49,348 nt of DNA, taken from positions 1 through 49,348 of the forward strand of contig NZ_QUAK01000121.1 of NCBI RefSeq assembly GCF_003429565.1. The letters are read 5' to 3'. Below are positions 1-7,005 of the stretch, piece by piece (within the stretch, counting starts at the first letter, position 1; every line of letters starts with the position of its first letter). Below the pieces are notes generated by a model. That model saw nothing but the letters and a program-made list of their open reading frames with translations. It searched no databases and was not told the origin of the DNA. This DNA comes from Streptomyces triticagri (GTDB lineage Bacteria; Actinomycetota; Actinomycetes; Streptomycetales; Streptomycetaceae). Position numbers and translations under genes: made by a program.

Positions 1-109
1 GCACCGTGCGGCCGGGGCGCGAGGGCCGGGCATGCCGCCCGCGGCCGGTCCGCCGCGCGGCCGCGGCGGGGTCCATCGGTTCAGGGCCCTGTTCCGTCAT
101 GGGGCTCAT
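1..109 (-). CDS. 5' end of an unknown gene, runs off the left edge
   Basis: An open frame starts at an ATG at 109 (alternative ATG at 100) and runs leftwards without a stop to base 1, giving about 36 residues rich in Pro, Arg, Ala and Gly. AGGTGG lies 6 bases before the ATG, a good Streptomyces ribosome binding site, and third codon positions are mostly G or C. It would be divergent from the uridine-kinase-like gene, with about 155 bp between them. I do not recognise the product. The low-complexity, charged N-terminus could be a cytoplasmic tail or a disordered leader. The fragment is short, so it could be a chance open frame. Confidence 0.45.
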   Translation of the reverse strand, partial: MSPMTEQGPEPMDPAAAARRTGRGRHARPSRPGRTV

Positions 110-265
110 CGGTTACCACCTGTCCGGCAGATCGAGGGTGCGCGGGCCGGGACGAAGGCTCCCGCGTAGTCGTACGCGCACCGACAGTAATCGAGGTGTG
201 ATACGCGTACCAAAGCCCGACCCATGGGGTCACTCGTGCGAGGGGATGGCCCACACTGGTGTCCC

Positions 266-910
266 GTGAGTTCGCATCCGCCGATACCGACCCGCGTCGT
301 GCTCCTTACCGGGCCCTCCGGCTCCGGGAAGTCCCGCCTCGCCGCCCGCACGGGCCTGCCCGTACTGCGCCTCGACGACTTCTACAAGGAGGCCGGGGAT
401 CCCACGCTGCCGCAGGTCCCGGGCAGTTCGGACATCGACTGGGACGCTCCGGGGTCCTGGGACGCAGAGGCCGCGCTCGCCGCGATCGTGGAGCTGTGCC
501 GCACCGGTCACACCCGGATCCCGGTCTACGACATCGCCACCAGCTCGCGGGTGGGCGCGGAGTCCCTCGAGATCGACCGCACCCCGCTGATCGTCGCCGA
601 GGGCATCTTCGCCGCGGAGATCGTCGGGCGCTGCCGTGAACTCGGCGTACTGGCCGATGCGTTGTGCCTGCGGGGCCGACCGTCGACCACGTTCCGGCGC
701 CGGCTGCTGCGGGATCTGCGGGAGGGGCGCAAGTCCGTGCCGTTCCTGCTGCGGCGCGGCTGGCGCCTTATGCGCGCGGAGCGGGCCATCGTCGCCCGCC
801 AGGCGGCGCTCGGTACACACCCCTGCGGCAAGCAGGAGGCACTCGGCCGGCTCGCCGCGGCGGCCGCAGGGCGCCTCACGAAACCGAGCACCGCCGCGGA
901 CCACGTCTGA
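266..910 (+). CDS. Uridine kinase-like P-loop NTPase
   Basis: A 214-residue P-loop protein. The Walker A motif GPSGSGKS is at residues 16-23, followed by RLDDFYKE (about 35-42), the DDFY pattern of uridine kinases and related phosphoribulokinase-like nucleoside kinases. SDIDWDAPGSWD and VAEGIFAAE further on fit substrate-binding segments of that family. Inferred role: ATP-dependent phosphorylation of uridine or a related nucleoside in the cytoplasm; the exact substrate is not visible. The GTG at 266 was chosen because it leaves the usual short leader before the first strand; an in-frame GTG/ATG further up (224) would add 14 unlikely residues. In S. coelicolor a similar protein sits beside sigQ. 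It fits the nucleoside-salvage theme of the window but is not in that operon. Confidence 0.85.
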   Translation: MSSHPPIPTRVVLLTGPSGSGKSRLAARTGLPVLRLDDFYKEAGDPTLPQVPGSSDIDWDAPGSWDAEAALAAIVELCRTGHTRIPVYDIATSSRVGAESLEIDRTPLIVAEGIFAAEIVGRCRELGVLADALCLRGRPSTTFRRRLLRDLREGRKSVPFLLRRGWRLMRAERAIVARQAALGTHPCGKQEALGRLAAAAAGRLTKPSTAADHV

Positions 911-1301
911 GCCGCCGATACGCGAACAGCGCGGGACTCGACTCCGAATGCGGTTCGGGGACGACTCGGGGTCGGCTCGGGAACGACTCAGGGCCGGCTC
1001 GGGAACGACTCAGGGCCGGCTCAGGGCCGCCTCCGAAATGGCCTGGGAAACGGCAACGGGACCGGAAAGACCCCCCGGCCTCCCGATCCCGCAACCGTCC
1101 GAAGGACCCTGTCCTGCTCCCCCGTCGGATCCTTCTCGTTCTCCCCCGTGGGCCCCCGCGCGGGCGGCCCCCGTTTCCCCCGTGTGCTTCCCCGTTCCCC
1201 CGTGTCCCCCCGTGTTTCCGTTCCCCCCGGAACGTTCCGCCGCTCCCCCGAGCGACGCCCCCCCGCCTTCCGCGGGCCGGTTCGCGTACGTCCACGTACT
1301 T
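911..1301. other. Non-coding convergent gap with tandem repeats and a C-rich tract
   Basis: About 390 bp between the convergent ends of the kinase gene and sigQ. It holds three 22-bp tandem repeats (961-1026) and then a strongly strand-biased stretch from about 1130 to 1270, with many runs of C separated by GTG or GTT. No gene-like frame with a ribosome binding site was found. The C-rich strand may form unusual structure or act in termination; this is inference. Confidence 0.5.
961..1026. repeat. 22-bp tandem repeat, three copies
   Basis: Three head-to-tail 22-bp units at 961-982, 983-1004 and 1005-1026. Each starts ACGACTC, then GGG or AGG, then a GGCTCGGGA-like end; the last two differ at a couple of bases. 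They lie just past the stop of the uridine-kinase-like gene. Confidence 0.8.
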
Positions 1302-2081
1302 CTACGCGACCAGCTCGCCGAAGGACTCCTCCAGGTCACGGCCGAAGCTGAGGACCTCGTCCTCGCGCAGCCGGCGGAGCGACCGCCAGATGCTGGACTT
1401 CACCGTGCCGACACTGATGTCGAGGATGTCCGCGATCTCCGGATCCGTACGACCCTCGTAGTAGCGCAGCACCAGCATGGTGCGCTGCAGTTCGGGCAGC
1501 CGGGCCAGTGCCTGCCACAGGACCGCGCGCAGCTCGGTGCCGCGCATCGCGTCCGTGTCGCCGACCGTCTCCGGCAGCTCCTCGGTCGGGTACTCGTTGA
1601 GCTTGCGCCTGCGCCAGGCGCTGATGTGCAGATTCGTCATGGTGCGGCGCAGGTAACCGCCGACGGCGGCCTTGTCACTGATCCGGTCCCAGGCCCGGTA
1701 CGTCGAGAACAGCGCGCTCTGCAGCAGGTCCTCGGCCTCGAACCGGTCACCGGTCAGGTGGTAGGCGGTTGCGTACAGGGAGGCGCGGCGCTCCTTGACG
1801 TAGGCGGTGAACTCCGCCTCCGACAGGGACGTCGTCCGCTCCCCCGAGCCCTCCCCGTACGCCGCTCCCCCAGCGGCAGCCGCCTTCTGACGTGCGTCGA
1901 CAACCGTCATGTACGTGGTGTGCTGACGCCCGGTGCCGCGAGCGCACCCCCGCCCTCCCCCGAGCTCTCGACTCCGCTCGAGCAGGGAGGTACCCCCATT
2001 GGCACCGGACTTCTCTCCTCCACGGACGTCGTGCAAGCGCGTGACTACTGCGCCAGAACTGGTGCTGTGCAGCGTGTTCAT
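1302..2081 (-). CDS. sigQ: RNA polymerase sigma factor SigQ (SigE-family ECF)
   Basis: An ECF sigma factor divergent from afsQ1, the arrangement known for sigQ in S. coelicolor. The sigma-2 region covers FTAYVKERRASLYATAYHLTG through DLLQSALFSTYRAWDRI; sigma-4 carries LARLPELQRTMLVLRYYEG and the recognition helix DISVGTVKSSIWRSLR near the C-terminus. SigE-family proteins (SCO3356-like in name only, often called SigE family in annotation) are usually about 170-250 residues. The ATG at 2081 (259 residues) follows a G-rich site; a second ATG at 1910 would give 202 residues and keep both sigma domains whole. Between the two starts the frame runs through a Streptomyces intergenic repeat (1953-1998), so the true start is uncertain. 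Known from S. coelicolor: sigQ is a target of AfsQ1; the candidate box at 2209-2224 supports this here. Confidence 0.85.
   Translation of the reverse strand: MNTLHSTSSGAVVTRLHDVRGGEKSGANGGTSLLERSRELGGGRGCARGTGRQHTTYMTVVDARQKAAAAGGAAYGEGSGERTTSLSEAEFTAYVKERRASLYATAYHLTGDRFEAEDLLQSALFSTYRAWDRISDKAAVGGYLRRTMTNLHISAWRRRKLNEYPTEELPETVGDTDAMRGTELRAVLWQALARLPELQRTMLVLRYYEGRTDPEIADILDISVGTVKSSIWRSLRRLREDEVLSFGRDLEESFGELVA
1953..1998 (-). repeat. Dispersed Streptomyces palindromic repeat, copy 1
   Basis: Read on the minus strand this begins TGGGGGTACCTCCCTGCTCG and continues with a GAGCGGAGTCGAGAGCTC core and a GGGGGAGGG end. It matches 6216-6260 at nearly every base. If sigQ starts at 2081 the repeat is translated in frame as a Ser-Leu-Leu-Glu-Arg-Ser-Arg-Glu-Leu-Gly linker. 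Confidence 0.85.
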
Positions 2082-2208
2082 CTCGCGCCCCCCGTCGTGG
2101 AGTCTCGGTTCTTGCCTGCTCGTGCTCTTGAGTTCTTGCGTTTCGGGTTGAGCTTTTCCGTCTGCCCAAGAGTTTGCCGGGGGACTTTCATGGCGGTGTC
2201 CGCCGACT

Positions 2209-2224
2209 GTCACAGGCCTGTCAC
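2209..2224. promoter_or_regulatory. Candidate AfsQ1 binding box
   Basis: GTCAC-AGGCCT-GTCAC matches exactly the GTnAC-N6-GTnAC direct repeat described for AfsQ1. It lies between sigQ and afsQ1, about 128 bp before the upstream sigQ start and 82 bp before afsQ1, well placed to control sigQ and possibly afsQ1. Confidence 0.8.
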
Positions 2225-2305
2225 AGGGCCCGTCGCTGTGTGGGAGATGGGTGGGAGCGCTCCAACTGTCGAAACCCCACCGCCCCATGGGCCAGAATGA
2301 CCTCT

Positions 2306-2983
2306 GTGCCTTCCCTGTTGCTGATCGAGGACGACGACGCCATCCGCACGGCCCTGGAGCTGTCGCTGACGCGCCAGGGGCATCGTGTGGCCACAGCCGC
2401 CACCGGAGAGGACGGTCTGAAGCTGCTGCGAGAACAGCGGCCCGATCTGATCGTGCTCGACGTGATGCTGCCCGGGATCGATGGGTTCGAGGTGTGCCGG
2501 CGCATCCGGCGCACCGACCAGCTGCCCATCATCCTGCTCACCGCGCGCAGTGACGACATCGACGTGGTGGTGGGCCTGGAGTCCGGCGCCGACGACTATG
2601 TCGTGAAGCCCGTCCAGGGCCGGGTGCTCGACGCCCGGATCCGGGCGGTGCTCCGCCGCGGCGAGCGCGAGGCGAACGACGCGGCGGTGTTCGGCTCCCT
2701 GGTGATCGACCGCTCCGCCATGACCGTCACCAAGGACGGCGAGGACCTGCAGCTCACGCCGACAGAGCTGCGCCTGCTCCTCGAGCTGAGCCGGCGGCCC
2801 GGACAGGCCCTGTCCCGGCAGCAGTTGCTCCGCCTGGTCTGGGAGCACGACTACCTCGGTGACTCCCGTCTGGTGGACGCCTGCGTGCAGCGGCTGCGCG
2901 CCAAGGTGGAGGACGTGCCGTCCTCGCCGACCCTGATCCGTACCGTGCGCGGAGTCGGCTACCGGCTGGACACGCCTCAGTGA
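2306..2983 (+). CDS. afsQ1: Response regulator AfsQ1
   Basis: A 225-residue OmpR/PhoB-type response regulator. The receiver domain (about 1-115) has the acidic cluster EDDD at 8-11, the phospho-acceptor Asp52 in LDVMLPG, Thr in LLTAR and Lys in VVKP. The winged-helix DNA-binding domain covers about 130-225 and ends GVGYRL. The GTG at 2306 puts the acceptor at residue 52, the position described for S. coelicolor AfsQ1; an ATG three codons earlier (2297) is possible. AfsQ1/AfsQ2 respond to nitrogen status (glutamate medium) and activate antibiotic cluster regulators and sigQ in S. coelicolor. The stop codon overlaps the afsQ2 GTG. A -10-like CAGAAT at 2293 would make the mRNA nearly leaderless; this is a guess. 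Confidence 0.95.
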   Translation: MPSLLLIEDDDAIRTALELSLTRQGHRVATAATGEDGLKLLREQRPDLIVLDVMLPGIDGFEVCRRIRRTDQLPIILLTARSDDIDVVVGLESGADDYVVKPVQGRVLDARIRAVLRRGEREANDAAVFGSLVIDRSAMTVTKDGEDLQLTPTELRLLLELSRRPGQALSRQQLLRLVWEHDYLGDSRLVDACVQRLRAKVEDVPSSPTLIRTVRGVGYRLDTPQ

Positions 2984-4545
2984 CCGAAGCGTCCGACGGC
3001 AAGCGGCGGGGGCCGACCAGGAGGGTTCTCGCCGGGCTGCGCCTCACCAGCCTGCGGCTGCGTCTGGTCGTGGTGTTCGGCCTGGTCGCCCTCACCGCCG
3101 CGGTGTCCGCGTCCGGGATCGCGTACTGGCTCAATCGCGAGGCGGTGCTCACGCGTACGCAGGACGCGGCGCTGAACGACTTCGAGGAGGAGATGCAGAA
3201 CCGCGCCGGTTCGCTGCCTCCCCGGCCCACCCAGGACGACCTGGAGGCGACCGCCGTACGGATGTCGCAGAGCAGCCAGCGCTACAGCGTGCTCCTGATC
3301 GGCGAGGACCCCGACGGCAAGACGGTGGTGGGCAATTCGGATCTGGACAGCTTCACGCTCACCGACGTGCCGAAGTCGCTGCAGAAGGCGGTGAACGAGA
3401 AGCGGCCGCTGGAGAAGGGCAACAAGGACGAGTACCACCTCTTCTGGCAGCGCAAGACGGACACCGGCGGCACCCCCTTTCTGGTCGGCGGTACGCGGGT
3501 GATGGGCGGCGGGCCGACCGGTTACATGCTCAAGTCGCTCGAGCCGGAGTCCGAGGATCTCGGGTCGCTGGCCTGGTCGTTGGGCATCGCCACGGGCCTC
3601 GCCCTGATCGGGGCCGCGCTGCTCGCGCAGGCGGCCGCGACCACCGTGCTCAAGCCGGTGCACCGGCTCGGGGTGGCCGCGCGCAGGCTGGGCGAGGGCA
3701 AGCTCGACACCCGGCTCAGGGTGTCCGGTACGGACGAACTCGCCGAGCTGTCACGGACGTTCAACCGTACGGCGGAGAATCTGGAGAAGAAGGTCGCGGA
3801 CATGAGCAGCCGCGAGGAGTCCAGCCGCCGCTTCGTCGCCGACATGTCGCACGAGCTGCGCACGCCACTGACCGCGATCACCGCCGTCACGGAGGTGCTC
3901 GAGGAGGAGGCGGACAGCCTCGACCCGATGATCGAGCCCGCCGTGCGCCTGGTGGTCAGCGAGACCCGCAGGCTGAACGACCTGGTGGAGAACCTGATGG
4001 AGGTCACCCGCTTCGACGCGGGCACCGCACGGCTCGTCCTCGACGACGTGGACATCGCCGACCAGATCACCGCCTGTATCGACACCCGGGCCTGGCTGGA
4101 CGCCGTCGACCTGGACGCCGAGCGCGGCATCACCGCCCGGCTCGACCCGCGCCGCCTCGACGTCGTCCTGGCCAATCTGATCGGCAACGCCCTCAAGCAC
4201 GGCGGCTCCCCGGTCCGGGTCCAGGTGCGGGTGGACGGCGACGATCTGCTGATCCGGGTACGGGACCACGGGCCCGGGATTCCCGAGGAGGTGCTGCCGC
4301 ATGTGTTCGACCGGTTCTACAAGGCGAGCGCGTCCCGGCCGCGGTCCGAGGGCAGCGGGCTCGGCCTGTCGATCGCCCTGGAGAACGCGCACATCCACGG
4401 CGGTGAGATCACGGCCGAGAACTCCGCCGAGGGCGGCGCGGTCTTCACGCTGCGGCTCCCGCGCGACGCCTCGCACATGGTGGAGCGGCCGGCCGGCGAG
4501 GACGCCGGCGAAGAGTCCGAGGAGTCCTCGGGGGTCTCCTCATGA
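2980..4545 (+). CDS. afsQ2: Sensor histidine kinase AfsQ2
   Basis: A 521-residue membrane histidine kinase, partner of AfsQ1. There is a transmembrane helix at about residues 27-50, an extracytoplasmic sensor of about 145 residues, a second helix at about 195-218, then a HAMP linker (VLKPVHRLGVAARRLGEG). The H box MSHELRTP carries the phospho-accepting His at residue 291. The ATPase domain has N403 in NLIGNALKHG, the G1 box DHGPGIPEE and the G2 box GSGLGLSI. The GTG start overlaps the afsQ1 stop, so the two are translationally coupled. The gene ends in an ATGA overlap with the following lipoprotein gene, suggesting one three-gene transcript. Confidence 0.95.
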   Translation: MTEASDGKRRGPTRRVLAGLRLTSLRLRLVVVFGLVALTAAVSASGIAYWLNREAVLTRTQDAALNDFEEEMQNRAGSLPPRPTQDDLEATAVRMSQSSQRYSVLLIGEDPDGKTVVGNSDLDSFTLTDVPKSLQKAVNEKRPLEKGNKDEYHLFWQRKTDTGGTPFLVGGTRVMGGGPTGYMLKSLEPESEDLGSLAWSLGIATGLALIGAALLAQAAATTVLKPVHRLGVAARRLGEGKLDTRLRVSGTDELAELSRTFNRTAENLEKKVADMSSREESSRRFVADMSHELRTPLTAITAVTEVLEEEADSLDPMIEPAVRLVVSETRRLNDLVENLMEVTRFDAGTARLVLDDVDIADQITACIDTRAWLDAVDLDAERGITARLDPRRLDVVLANLIGNALKHGGSPVRVQVRVDGDDLLIRVRDHGPGIPEEVLPHVFDRFYKASASRPRSEGSGLGLSIALENAHIHGGEITAENSAEGGAVFTLRLPRDASHMVERPAGEDAGEESEESSGVSS

Positions 4546-5162
4546 GGCTGCGTGACGTGGTGCGGCGGACTCCCGCCCGCGCCGCCCTGTTCGGCGCGCT
4601 GTGCTGCGCGACGCTGGCCGGCTGCGGGATCCGGCCGACCGAGGTGCCGACGGACTTCGGACCCGCGCCGTCCCGGGTGCCGTGCACGACCGGCGCCCCG
4701 GAGATCGGCACCCAGGCGGCCGCCGGGATCCCGGTGCGGGTGTTCCTGGTCTGCAGCTCGCAGCTGGTGGCGGTCGACCGCACGGTGCAGCTCGAGGGCG
4801 AGGACGCGGCGAGCGACCGGGTACGGATCGCCCAGGCCCTCGTCGACGAACTGCAGGAACGGCCCTCGCCGGTCGAGGGCCAGGCCGGCTTCACCACCGA
4901 CGTGCGCGGGCCGATCACCGTGGCGAAGCCGCAGGACGGCGATCCGCGGGCCACGCTGCGGCTGAGCGCGGACCCCGCGGGACTGACGCCGTTCGCGCTG
5001 TCCCAGCTGGTGTGCACGCTGGCCGTCTCCGAGGCGGGCGACGGCGGCCGCAGTGTGGTGCTCGGCGGCCCCGGGGACACCGAGCCACGGCGGTACGAGT
5101 GCACCGACGAGACCCGCTCACGCCCCGGCGAGTCGGGGCCACCGGCGCAGACGGTGGGCTGA
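4542..5162 (+). CDS. Lipoprotein encoded in the afsQ operon
   Basis: A 206-residue predicted lipoprotein. A basic N-terminus and short hydrophobic stretch end in the lipobox LAGC with the lipidated Cys at residue 28. The mature part has PVRVFLVCSSQLVAVDR, ARIAQALVDEL-like and TPFALSQLVCTL segments, reminiscent of GerMN-type extracytoplasmic domains, but I cannot assign this firmly. The ATG overlaps the afsQ2 stop by ATGA, so the protein is co-translated with the sensor kinase. By analogy with CseA in the cse locus, it may tune AfsQ2 activity outside the membrane; that is inference. Confidence 0.8.
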   Translation: MRLRDVVRRTPARAALFGALCCATLAGCGIRPTEVPTDFGPAPSRVPCTTGAPEIGTQAAAGIPVRVFLVCSSQLVAVDRTVQLEGEDAASDRVRIAQALVDELQERPSPVEGQAGFTTDVRGPITVAKPQDGDPRATLRLSADPAGLTPFALSQLVCTLAVSEAGDGGRSVVLGGPGDTEPRRYECTDETRSRPGESGPPAQTVG

Positions 5163-5255
5163 CGGGGGGTGGCCTGCCCGGGGTGACCGGCGCCTCGTGG
5201 GCCGCCGGGGATTTGCGGGCAGCCTTGCGGAACCGATCCTGCCGATGCTCGCGTC

Positions 5256-5852
5256 TTGGGGTTCGTGCAGCGTCAAGGCTCGGACGGCAGAGGTGCCGTG
5301 GTACATGTCCGCGCGGCAGGAGCGGTCGTCCTCGCCGTGCACCTTCTGGTCGTCGGCTGGTTCACGCTGCGGCCGCTCGATGTGCCGTGGGTGAGCGCCG
5401 CCAATCTCCAGCCGTTCGCCGGCATCCGGGCCGATCTGGCTCTCGGGCCGACCGAGGCCGCCCGCCGAATCGGCGAGAGCATGCTGCTGCTCGCCCCGCT
5501 CGGGGTGCTCCTGCCGCTCGTCGGCGGCCGGCTGCGCGCCTCCCGGCTGACCTCGCTGATGCGTACGGTGGCGGCCGCCGCGCTGATGTCGCTGACCATC
5601 GAGTTGCTGCAGACCGGGGTGCCGGGGCAGGTCGTGGACGTGGACTCGATGTTCCTCAACACCGCAGGGGTGGCCATCGTCCACCTCTCCCTCGTACCGG
5701 CCATGCGGGCCCGGCTCCGCCGCAGGGCCGAGGCGCCGCCGGCCGTACCCCTCCCCCGGGAGGAGGCCTCTCAGGGGTCGACCCCGACGATTCCCAGGGT
5801 CGGGATCGCCCCGCAGTCCGACGTTCTGCCCGCTTCGCGCTCGTACGGTTGA
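5256..5852 (+). CDS. VanZ-like membrane protein
   Basis: A 198-residue integral membrane protein of the VanZ family. Four hydrophobic segments are visible: AGAVVLAVHLLVVGWF, LLLAPLGVLLPLVGG, AAALMSLTIELLQTG and FLNTAGVAIVHLSLVP. The IGESMLLLAPLG and TIELLQ...VDVDSMFLNTAG patterns are typical VanZ signatures. The C-terminal 45 residues are polar and probably disordered. The start is uncertain: TTG 5256, GTG 5265 and GTG 5298 are all in frame. VanZ proteins reduce teicoplanin sensitivity in enterococci, but most homologues have no known function. Confidence 0.8.
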   Translation: MGFVQRQGSDGRGAVVHVRAAGAVVLAVHLLVVGWFTLRPLDVPWVSAANLQPFAGIRADLALGPTEAARRIGESMLLLAPLGVLLPLVGGRLRASRLTSLMRTVAAAALMSLTIELLQTGVPGQVVDVDSMFLNTAGVAIVHLSLVPAMRARLRRRAEAPPAVPLPREEASQGSTPTIPRVGIAPQSDVLPASRSYG

Positions 5853-5905
5853 AGACATCGGGGCCCATACGGGGATGCCCCACCGAGGTTCGCGAAGGAG
5901 CCACC

Positions 5906-6115
5906 ATGACCGCCCTTGCCCGCCCCACCGACGGACGGATGCTCGGCGGAGTGTGCGCAGCGCTGGCACGGCGCTTCGGCACCTCCGCGAGCACCATGCG
6001 CGTGATCTTCCTGGTGTCCTGCCTGCTGCCCGGCCCGCAGTTCCTGCTCTATCTGGCGCTGTGGATCCTGCTGCCGTCCGAGAAGGCCGCGCGGACGCAC
6101 GCGTCCGCCTGGTAG
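5906..6115 (+). CDS. Small PspC-domain membrane protein
   Basis: A 69-residue protein. GAAGGAG ends 5 bases before the ATG, an excellent ribosome binding site. Almost the whole length is a PspC domain: RMLGGVCAALARRFG (10-25), then the hydrophobic segment MRVIFLVSCLLPGPQFLLYL and the family end WILLPSE. PspC domains are membrane-associated, often in envelope-stress systems. It is followed directly by a strong terminator, so it is probably the last gene of its transcript. Confidence 0.85.
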   Translation: MTALARPTDGRMLGGVCAALARRFGTSASTMRVIFLVSCLLPGPQFLLYLALWILLPSEKAARTHASAW

Positions 6116-6140
6116 GCGGTTCGTGAGATCGACATACGAA

Positions 6141-6173
6141 GAGGCCGACCCGGCACCTGGCCGGGTCGGCCTC
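6141..6173 (+). terminator. Strong hairpin terminator after the PspC gene
   Basis: A perfect 14-bp stem, GAGGCCGACCCGGC (6141-6154) pairing with 6160-6173 across the 5-base loop ACCTG. It begins 25 bases after the PspC stop. A short CTCCTCT pyrimidine tail follows. It would also serve as a barrier for the facing minus-strand gene. Confidence 0.9.
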
Positions 6174-6193
6174 CTCTGATGCTCCGACCAATT

Positions 6194-6334
6194 CAAGCCC
6201 CTCCGACGCTTGAGATGGGGGTCCCCCCTGCTCGAGCGGAGCCGGGAGCTTGGGGGAGGGGTCCGGGGCGGCGCCCCGTGGCGGTCCCAGGCCATCGGCC
6301 TGGCGGCCTCGTCCTCAAGCGCCGGACGGGCTTG
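6194..6334. repeat. MITE-like composite element with 21-bp terminal inverted repeats
   Basis: Ends at 6194-6214 and 6314-6334 are inverted copies of each other (CAAGCCC..CGACGCTTGAG and its imperfect complement). Inside are copy 2 of the dispersed palindromic repeat (6216-6260) and two hairpins, GGGCGGCGCCCC-like and AGGCC-ATC-GGCCT. Read on the minus strand, the outer 55 bases match the first part of the 92-bp elements at 21731 and 23231, so all three appear to be one family. No coding capacity. Confidence 0.75.
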
Positions 6335-6361
6335 GTGGTGCCGCCGGACGGGCTGGAAACG

Positions 6362-6688
6362 TCAGCCGAGCGGCAGGCCGCCGCCCGTCGGGAGGCCGCC
6401 GAGGAGGCCCCCGACCGGATCCGCGGCATCGGTCGGCAGACCGGACGTGGCCTGGTCGAGCGCCGGAGCGGCCTGGCCCACGGCCATCTCGCCCGCGGCG
6501 AGCGCCTCGGAGCCACCGGCCGGCAGGAGCTGCGCGGCGGACTCGACCGGCAGGGTCGAGGTCACCGTGTCGAGGGCCCCCGTCGCGTCGGGCAGGGCGG
6601 GCGCCGCCGAGGCGGCACCACCGGCGGCAACGGCGAATGCGGCACCGAGAGCGGCGACACCGAGGGACTTGACGGCAGTCTGCTTCAT
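6362..6688 (-). CDS. Small secreted Ala/Gly/Pro-rich protein
   Basis: A 108-residue protein with a clear Sec signal peptide: MKQTAVKSLGVAALGAAF, a hydrophobic core, and a cut after ASAA at about residue 28. The mature part is low in charge and rich in Ala, Gly, Leu and Pro, with repeated short amphipathic stretches (TGALDTVTSTLPVESAA, GGLLGGLPTGGGLPLG). AAGGA lies about 10 bases before the ATG. The composition resembles small Streptomyces secreted surface proteins, but it has no chaplin or other motif I recognise. It ends 27 bases from the composite repeat. Confidence 0.7.
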   Translation of the reverse strand: MKQTAVKSLGVAALGAAFAVAAGGAASAAPALPDATGALDTVTSTLPVESAAQLLPAGGSEALAAGEMAVGQAAPALDQATSGLPTDAADPVGGLLGGLPTGGGLPLG

Positions 6689-7005
6689 GGGGAATACGTC
6701 CTTGTGACGGGGTTGAAGAGCGGTCCCGCAAGCTAGCCATCCGCGAAGCGCGCTCGCAAACACCGAAACGCGACCCGTATTCGATCTTCGCGGCACGGCA
6801 CCCACCCTTCCGGAACTTCGAATTCCCTCGTAAATCAGCAGGTCATGGCCGTACGAGCGAGGGGTAGCCGCCGTACACCCGCGCGGCGGCCGCGCATGAT
6901 CCGCTGGACGCCGCGAACGGGGCGTTCACTGCAACGAATGAACGCCCCGGACACCGCCTTGACGCATCGACGGGGAACATCCGCCCGAGCGGGCACCCGA
7001 ACGAA
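6689..7005. other. Intergenic region, promoter of the secreted protein and add terminator
   Basis: About 317 bp. The right end holds the hairpin at 6918-6949. The left half should carry the promoter of the small secreted protein; a weak TTTGCG...TAGCTT pair on the minus strand near 6734-6766 is possible. I saw no gene with a plausible start here. Confidence 0.4.
6918..6949 (-). terminator. Hairpin terminator downstream of add
   Basis: An 11-bp perfect stem, CGGGGCGTTCA (6918-6928) with TGAACGCCCCG (6939-6949), and a 10-base loop. It lies 57 bases past the add stop codon. Confidence 0.8.

Noticed and set aside
1130..1270. C-rich tract as a gene or promoter
   Set aside because: No start signal or conserved motif; frames across it are low-complexity Pro/Arg.
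2174..2305. Upstream start for afsQ1
   Set aside because: It would run through the AfsQ1 box, and only the GTG at 2306 places the phospho-acceptor at residue 52.
4601..6115. 504-residue frame covering lipoprotein, VanZ and PspC genes
   Set aside because: Gly/Arg-rich shadow frame; only its last 69 codons (the PspC gene at 5906) are real.
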